A stretch of 8,368 bases of DNA from Mucilaginibacter sp. (GTDB taxonomy: Bacteria; Bacteroidota; Bacteroidia; Sphingobacteriales; Sphingobacteriaceae). Numbering within the stretch: the stretch's first letter is position 1; the number at the start of each line of letters is the position of its first letter. This document shows positions 5,531 to 8,368 of the stretch, in pieces. A model generated the notes under the pieces. It saw only the letters and a program-made list of their open reading frames with translations, was not told where the DNA came from and made no database searches. Made by a program: the position numbers and the translations under genes. The stretch covers positions 1-8,368 of the forward strand of contig JAICXZ010000094.1 in the NCBI GenBank assembly GCA_025934475.1, in the 5' to 3' direction.

Positions 5531-7143
5531 AAGCCTTTGCTCAGTTATTCCTCTCACTGGATGAAACTAATAAAACCAACGAAAAGGTTAAGGTGTTGAA
5601 GGACTATTTCAATACTGTACCCGATTGGGATAAAATGCACACGCTGGCCTTGTTCACGGGCCGCAAGCCTAAGCGACAGATAAATTCGACCTTGGTTCGT
5701 AACTGGGCCATTGAGGCATCCAATATACCGGTATGGCTCTTTGAGGAAAGCTACCAGGTGGTAGGCGATCTTGCTGAAACCATGTCCCTGCTGATGCCGC
5801 AGAATTCGACGGGAAGTGATAAAACATTAACGGAATGGATAGCTGAGATCAACGAACTCGGCAATAAGACCGAAGAAGAACGCAAACTATGGCTAATGGA
5901 ATCATGGGCAATGCTGAATACACAAGAACGGTTCGTCTTCAATAAAATACTGACCGGCGGGTTCCGCGTAGGAGTTTCGCAAAACCTGGTAATTAAGGCA
6001 CTATCGGAAGTCTCGGGATTGGATGCACCCACCATAACGCATCGCATCATGGGCAACTGGACGCCCGAGACCTATCATTACAGTCAGCTGGTACAGGACC
6101 AGGCGCCGGCGGATAATATTTCGCGGCCATATCCTTTCTTCCTGGCTTATCCTCTCCAGGAGACGTCCGATAAGCAGCGCTCGGTTGAAGAAGTACAGGA
6201 CACGTTGGGTGATGCAACCCTCTGGCAGGCTGAATGGAAATGGGAGGGCATCCGTGCTCAACTGATCAAACGCGAAGGCAAGATGTTTATCTGGAGTCGT
6301 GGTGAGGACCTCGCTACCGATAAGTTTCCGGAATTGCATCCCTTTTTAAATGCGCTTCCGGATGGAACTGTATTAGATGGCGAGATATTAAGTTTCAGAG
6401 ATGGTTTGCCATTACCCTTTAATGTTCTTCAAACCCGTATTGGTCGCAAAAACCTGAGTAAGAAAATACTGGAAGAAAGTCCTGTAGCGCTCATCGCCTA
6501 TGATTGCCTCGAATACCAGGGCGAGGATATTCGCGACAAGACGCAATCCGAAAGGCGGGCGGTACTTGAGCAATTACAGACAGGAACATCCTTTCCAGAA
6601 ATATTTCGCTTATCGGCGCTAGTCGAATTTGACAGCTGGGACGAGCTTGCCAAAAAACGCGAACAATCCCGTGCCATGGTGGCCGAAGGCGTAATGCTCA
6701 AACGTAAAAATGCCACGTACCAGGTGGGCCGTCGTCGTGGCGACTGGTGGAAATGGAAGATCGATCCGCTATCGGTCGACGCCGTGATGGTATACGCCCA
6801 AAAAGGCCATGGCCGACGGGCAGATTTGTACACCGATTACACCTTTGCCGTTTGGGATGGCGATAAGCTGGTACCCTTTGCCAAGGCTTATTCCGGGTTA
6901 ACTGATGCCGAGATCAACAAAGTAGACTACTTTGTAAAACGCAATACGTTAGAAAAATTTGGTCCGGTACGAACGGTAAATCCGGAGCTGGTATTCGAGA
7001 TCGGGTTTGAAGGCATCAATCGCTCCAACAGGCACAAATCGGGCGTAGCGCTTCGGTTCCCCCGTATCCTCCGCTGGCGGCATGATAAACCCAAAGAGGA
7101 AGCCGATACGATTGAGACACTGAAGGCGCTGTTGGGGGAATGA
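5527..7143 (+). CDS. ATP-dependent DNA ligase (ligase-associated repair set)
   Basis: A 538-residue ATP-dependent ligase that seals nicks through a lysyl-AMP intermediate. It is distinct from the essential NAD-dependent LigA and belongs to the ligase-associated repair set (TIGR04120 type). Parts: helical N-terminal DNA-binding domain (about 1-200), nucleotidyltransferase domain (about 205-415), OB fold (about 416-538). Motif I is K-W-E-G with the AMP-accepting Lys238; the family consensus is K-x-D-G, so position 240 is Glu (GAG, 6244-6246) instead of Asp. Other motifs: S-R-G-E-D (257-261), D-G-E-I (284-287, Glu286), Y-D-C-L-E-Y (325-330), E-G-V-M-L-K (387-392), W-W-K-W-K (407-411) and R-F-P-R-I-L-R-W-R (510-518). 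The start is fixed by AGGAGG and the overlap with the exonuclease gene. The partner helicase and phosphoesterase genes are not downstream. Confidence 0.95.
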   Translation: MKAFAQLFLSLDETNKTNEKVKVLKDYFNTVPDWDKMHTLALFTGRKPKRQINSTLVRNWAIEASNIPVWLFEESYQVVGDLAETMSLLMPQNSTGSDKTLTEWIAEINELGNKTEEERKLWLMESWAMLNTQERFVFNKILTGGFRVGVSQNLVIKALSEVSGLDAPTITHRIMGNWTPETYHYSQLVQDQAPADNISRPYPFFLAYPLQETSDKQRSVEEVQDTLGDATLWQAEWKWEGIRAQLIKREGKMFIWSRGEDLATDKFPELHPFLNALPDGTVLDGEILSFRDGLPLPFNVLQTRIGRKNLSKKILEESPVALIAYDCLEYQGEDIRDKTQSERRAVLEQLQTGTSFPEIFRLSALVEFDSWDELAKKREQSRAMVAEGVMLKRKNATYQVGRRRGDWWKWKIDPLSVDAVMVYAQKGHGRRADLYTDYTFAVWDGDKLVPFAKAYSGLTDAEINKVDYFVKRNTLEKFGPVRTVNPELVFEIGFEGINRSNRHKSGVALRFPRILRWRHDKPKEEADTIETLKALLGE

Positions 7144-7146
7144 GGA

Positions 7147-7194
7147 TTGTCTGAACCGCTGATTCGTGTGATTAAAATGATTCGCTATGATTCG
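7147..7194. repeat. Degenerate TGATTCG-rich intergenic repeat
   Basis: TGATTCG occurs three times in 35 bases (7160-7166, 7178-7184, 7188-7194), with a fourth related TGATTAA at 7169-7175. The stretch starts TTGTCTGAACCG (7147-7158) right after the ligase stop. I recall similar runs (gattgtctgaaccg followed by tgatt repeats) scattered between genes in Bacteroidota, so this is probably one copy of a dispersed repeat; that part is recollection, not a search. A small hairpin, ACGCG (7197-7201) with CGCGT (7207-7211), follows but has no T-run. Confidence 0.4.
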
Positions 7195-7240
7195 CCACGC
7201 GCCAACCGCGTTGCGTCCTGCAAAAGATGAACCTTTCGCC

Positions 7241-7271
7241 TTTATCCTTTCACCACCAATAACTATCTTAG
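7241..7271 (+). promoter_or_regulatory. Bacteroidota-type promoter candidate for the S9 peptidase
   Basis: TATCTTAG at 7264-7271 repeats the octamer found before the TPR gene, with TTTA at 7241-7244 as a possible -33 element and a 19-base spacer. It would give a leader of only about 15 bases before the ATG at 7292. It implies that the peptidase is transcribed separately from the ligase operon. Confidence 0.45.
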
Positions 7272-7291
7272 TTCCCTTACCAACTATCTGC

Positions 7292-8368
7292 ATGAAAAAG
7301 AAGTTCCTTTTATTTACCATGGCTGTTTCCCTAAGCAGCTATACCTTTGCTCAGCAAATGAATATAAAAACGCTACCCTACCCGAATACCAAAAAAGTTG
7401 ATACCGTTAACACCTATTTCGGCACCGCTGTGCCCGACCCATACCGCTGGTTAGAGGATGATCAGGCGACCGATACCAAAGCTTGGGTGAAGGAAGAAAA
7501 TAAGGTAACGCAAAATTACCTTGGCCAGATTCCGTACCGCGATGCCATCAAAAAGCGACTGGAAACACTTTGGAACTACGAAAAATACAGTGCTCCGTTT
7601 AAGGAAGGCAAATACATTTACTATTACAAAAATGAGGGTTTGCAGGCCCAGGCTGTGCTATGGCGTCAGATCGGCGAAAATGGTACGCCTGAAATATTCC
7701 TGGACCCCAATAAGTTTTCTGCCGATGGCACCACTTCGCTGCAGGGAGTTGATTTTACTAAGGACGGCAGTTTGGCCGCTTACCAGATATCTGAAGGTGG
7801 CTCAGACTGGCGCAAGGTCATCGTAATCGGCACTTCCAATAAAAAGCAGGTGGGCGATACGCTACGCGATGTTAAATTCAGCGGCATTGCCTGGAAAGGA
7901 AACGAAGGCTTTTACTATTGCAGTTATGACAAACCCAAACAAGGAAGCCAGCTTTCGGGTATGACGCAATATCATAAACTGTATTATCACAAGCTGGGTA
8001 CGCTACAAAGCGATGATAAGCTGATCTTCGGCGGCGAACAAACGCCACGTCGTTACATCGGTGCTTACCTGACCGAGGACCAGCGTTTCCTGGTGATCAC
8101 CGCCGCACAAAGCACCACCGGGAATGAGCTTTACATACAGGATCTAAGTGATGCCGGAAGCGGTATCGTAACCGTGGTAAATAATTTTGATAACAACAAC
8201 TATGTGGTCGATAATGTAGGAAGTAAGTTGTATATCCACACCAACCTTTATCAGCCCAATTACCGGCTGGTTACCGTTGATGCCTCAAATCCAACGCCAT
8301 TAAACTGGAAAAATTTGATTCCGGCCACCAAGAATGTTTTAAGCGTAAGTACCGGCGGTGGTAAAATA
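7292..8368 (+). CDS. Prolyl oligopeptidase family S9A peptidase (5' part)
   Basis: An open frame of 359 codons runs from the ATG at 7292 to the window edge with no stop. A signal peptide is clear (M-K-K-K-F-L-L-F-T-M..., cleavage after T-F-A at residue 20), so the enzyme is exported to the periplasm or beyond. S9A peptidases cut short proline-containing peptides; a seven-bladed propeller limits access to an alpha/beta-hydrolase domain. Visible hallmarks are D-P-Y-R-W-L-E-D (49-56), the start of the family's N-terminal region, then F-T-K-D-G-S-L-A-A-Y with S-E-G-G-S-D-W-R (about 155-174) and F-S-G-I-A-W with G-F-Y-Y (about 197-210) in the propeller. Family members are about 700 residues, so roughly half is present; the catalytic Ser, Asp and His lie beyond the window and cannot be checked. 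No Shine-Dalgarno site is seen. The gene starts 148 bases after the ligase and has its own promoter-like site, so it is probably not part of the repair operon. Confidence 0.92.
   Translation, partial: MKKKFLLFTMAVSLSSYTFAQQMNIKTLPYPNTKKVDTVNTYFGTAVPDPYRWLEDDQATDTKAWVKEENKVTQNYLGQIPYRDAIKKRLETLWNYEKYSAPFKEGKYIYYYKNEGLQAQAVLWRQIGENGTPEIFLDPNKFSADGTTSLQGVDFTKDGSLAAYQISEGGSDWRKVIVIGTSNKKQVGDTLRDVKFSGIAWKGNEGFYYCSYDKPKQGSQLSGMTQYHKLYYHKLGTLQSDDKLIFGGEQTPRRYIGAYLTEDQRFLVITAAQSTTGNELYIQDLSDAGSGIVTVVNNFDNNNYVVDNVGSKLYIHTNLYQPNYRLVTVDASNPTPLNWKNLIPATKNVLSVSTGGGKI

Noticed and set aside
6949..7320. 123-codon reverse frame across the ligase end
   Set aside because: It overlaps the ligase OB fold and the peptidase start, and its composition looks like an antisense shadow.
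7521..7826. 101-codon forward frame at the right end
   Set aside because: It is an alternate frame of the S9A peptidase, whose true frame is open from 7292 to the window edge.
1..8368. tRNA, rRNA, CRISPR array or complete insertion sequence
   Set aside because: I saw no cloverleaf-like segment, no regularly spaced direct repeats and no transposase gene anywhere in the window.

Overview
The window looks like chromosomal DNA from a Bacteroidota bacterium, most likely Sphingobacteriaceae (Mucilaginibacter/Pedobacter-like). The pointers are: a Bacteroidota-style lipoprotein start (C-K-K-D), start codons that mostly lack a strong Shine-Dalgarno site, two promoter-like sites ending in TATCTTAG (close to the phylum -7 consensus TAnnTTTG), and the protein families present. 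The genus is inferred from sequence feel, not from a search. All credible genes are on the + strand.

Bases 1-1230 look accessory and decayed. The first 61 bases carry three pieces of an Rhs/YD-repeat core signature in the right order but in two frames, so they are probably the broken tail of an Rhs-type protein. Next is an AT-rich gene for a 135-residue three-helix membrane protein (191-598). After it comes a small lipoprotein gene whose frame is broken at a run of seven A (653-863), then 367 bases with no gene.

Bases 1231-4250 hold two envelope genes. The first is a secreted protein with two TPR-like repeats (1231-1854). The second is a full-length Tsp/Prc C-terminal processing protease (2024-4192) with PDZ domain and intact Ser-Asp-Lys catalytic residues. 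A hairpin terminator follows each, and a second AT-rich inverted repeat precedes the first terminator.

Bases 4306-4447 are a 142-bp REP/MITE-like element: two 57-base arms in inverted orientation, each with its own hairpin. It ends 24 bases before the next gene.

Bases 4472-7143 are a tight two-gene operon with a 4-base ATGA overlap: a ligase-associated beta-CASP metallo-beta-lactamase DNA exonuclease and an ATP-dependent DNA ligase. These are half of the known four-gene ligase-associated DNA repair set; the DEXH helicase and the PdeM-type phosphoesterase are not next to them. Each protein has one unusual residue in its signature motif (H-A-Q-S-D-H in the nuclease, K-W-E-G in the ligase).

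Bases 7147-7271 contain a degenerate repeat and a promoter-like site. The window ends inside a secreted S9A prolyl oligopeptidase gene (7292 onward), of which the signal peptide and beta-propeller half are visible.
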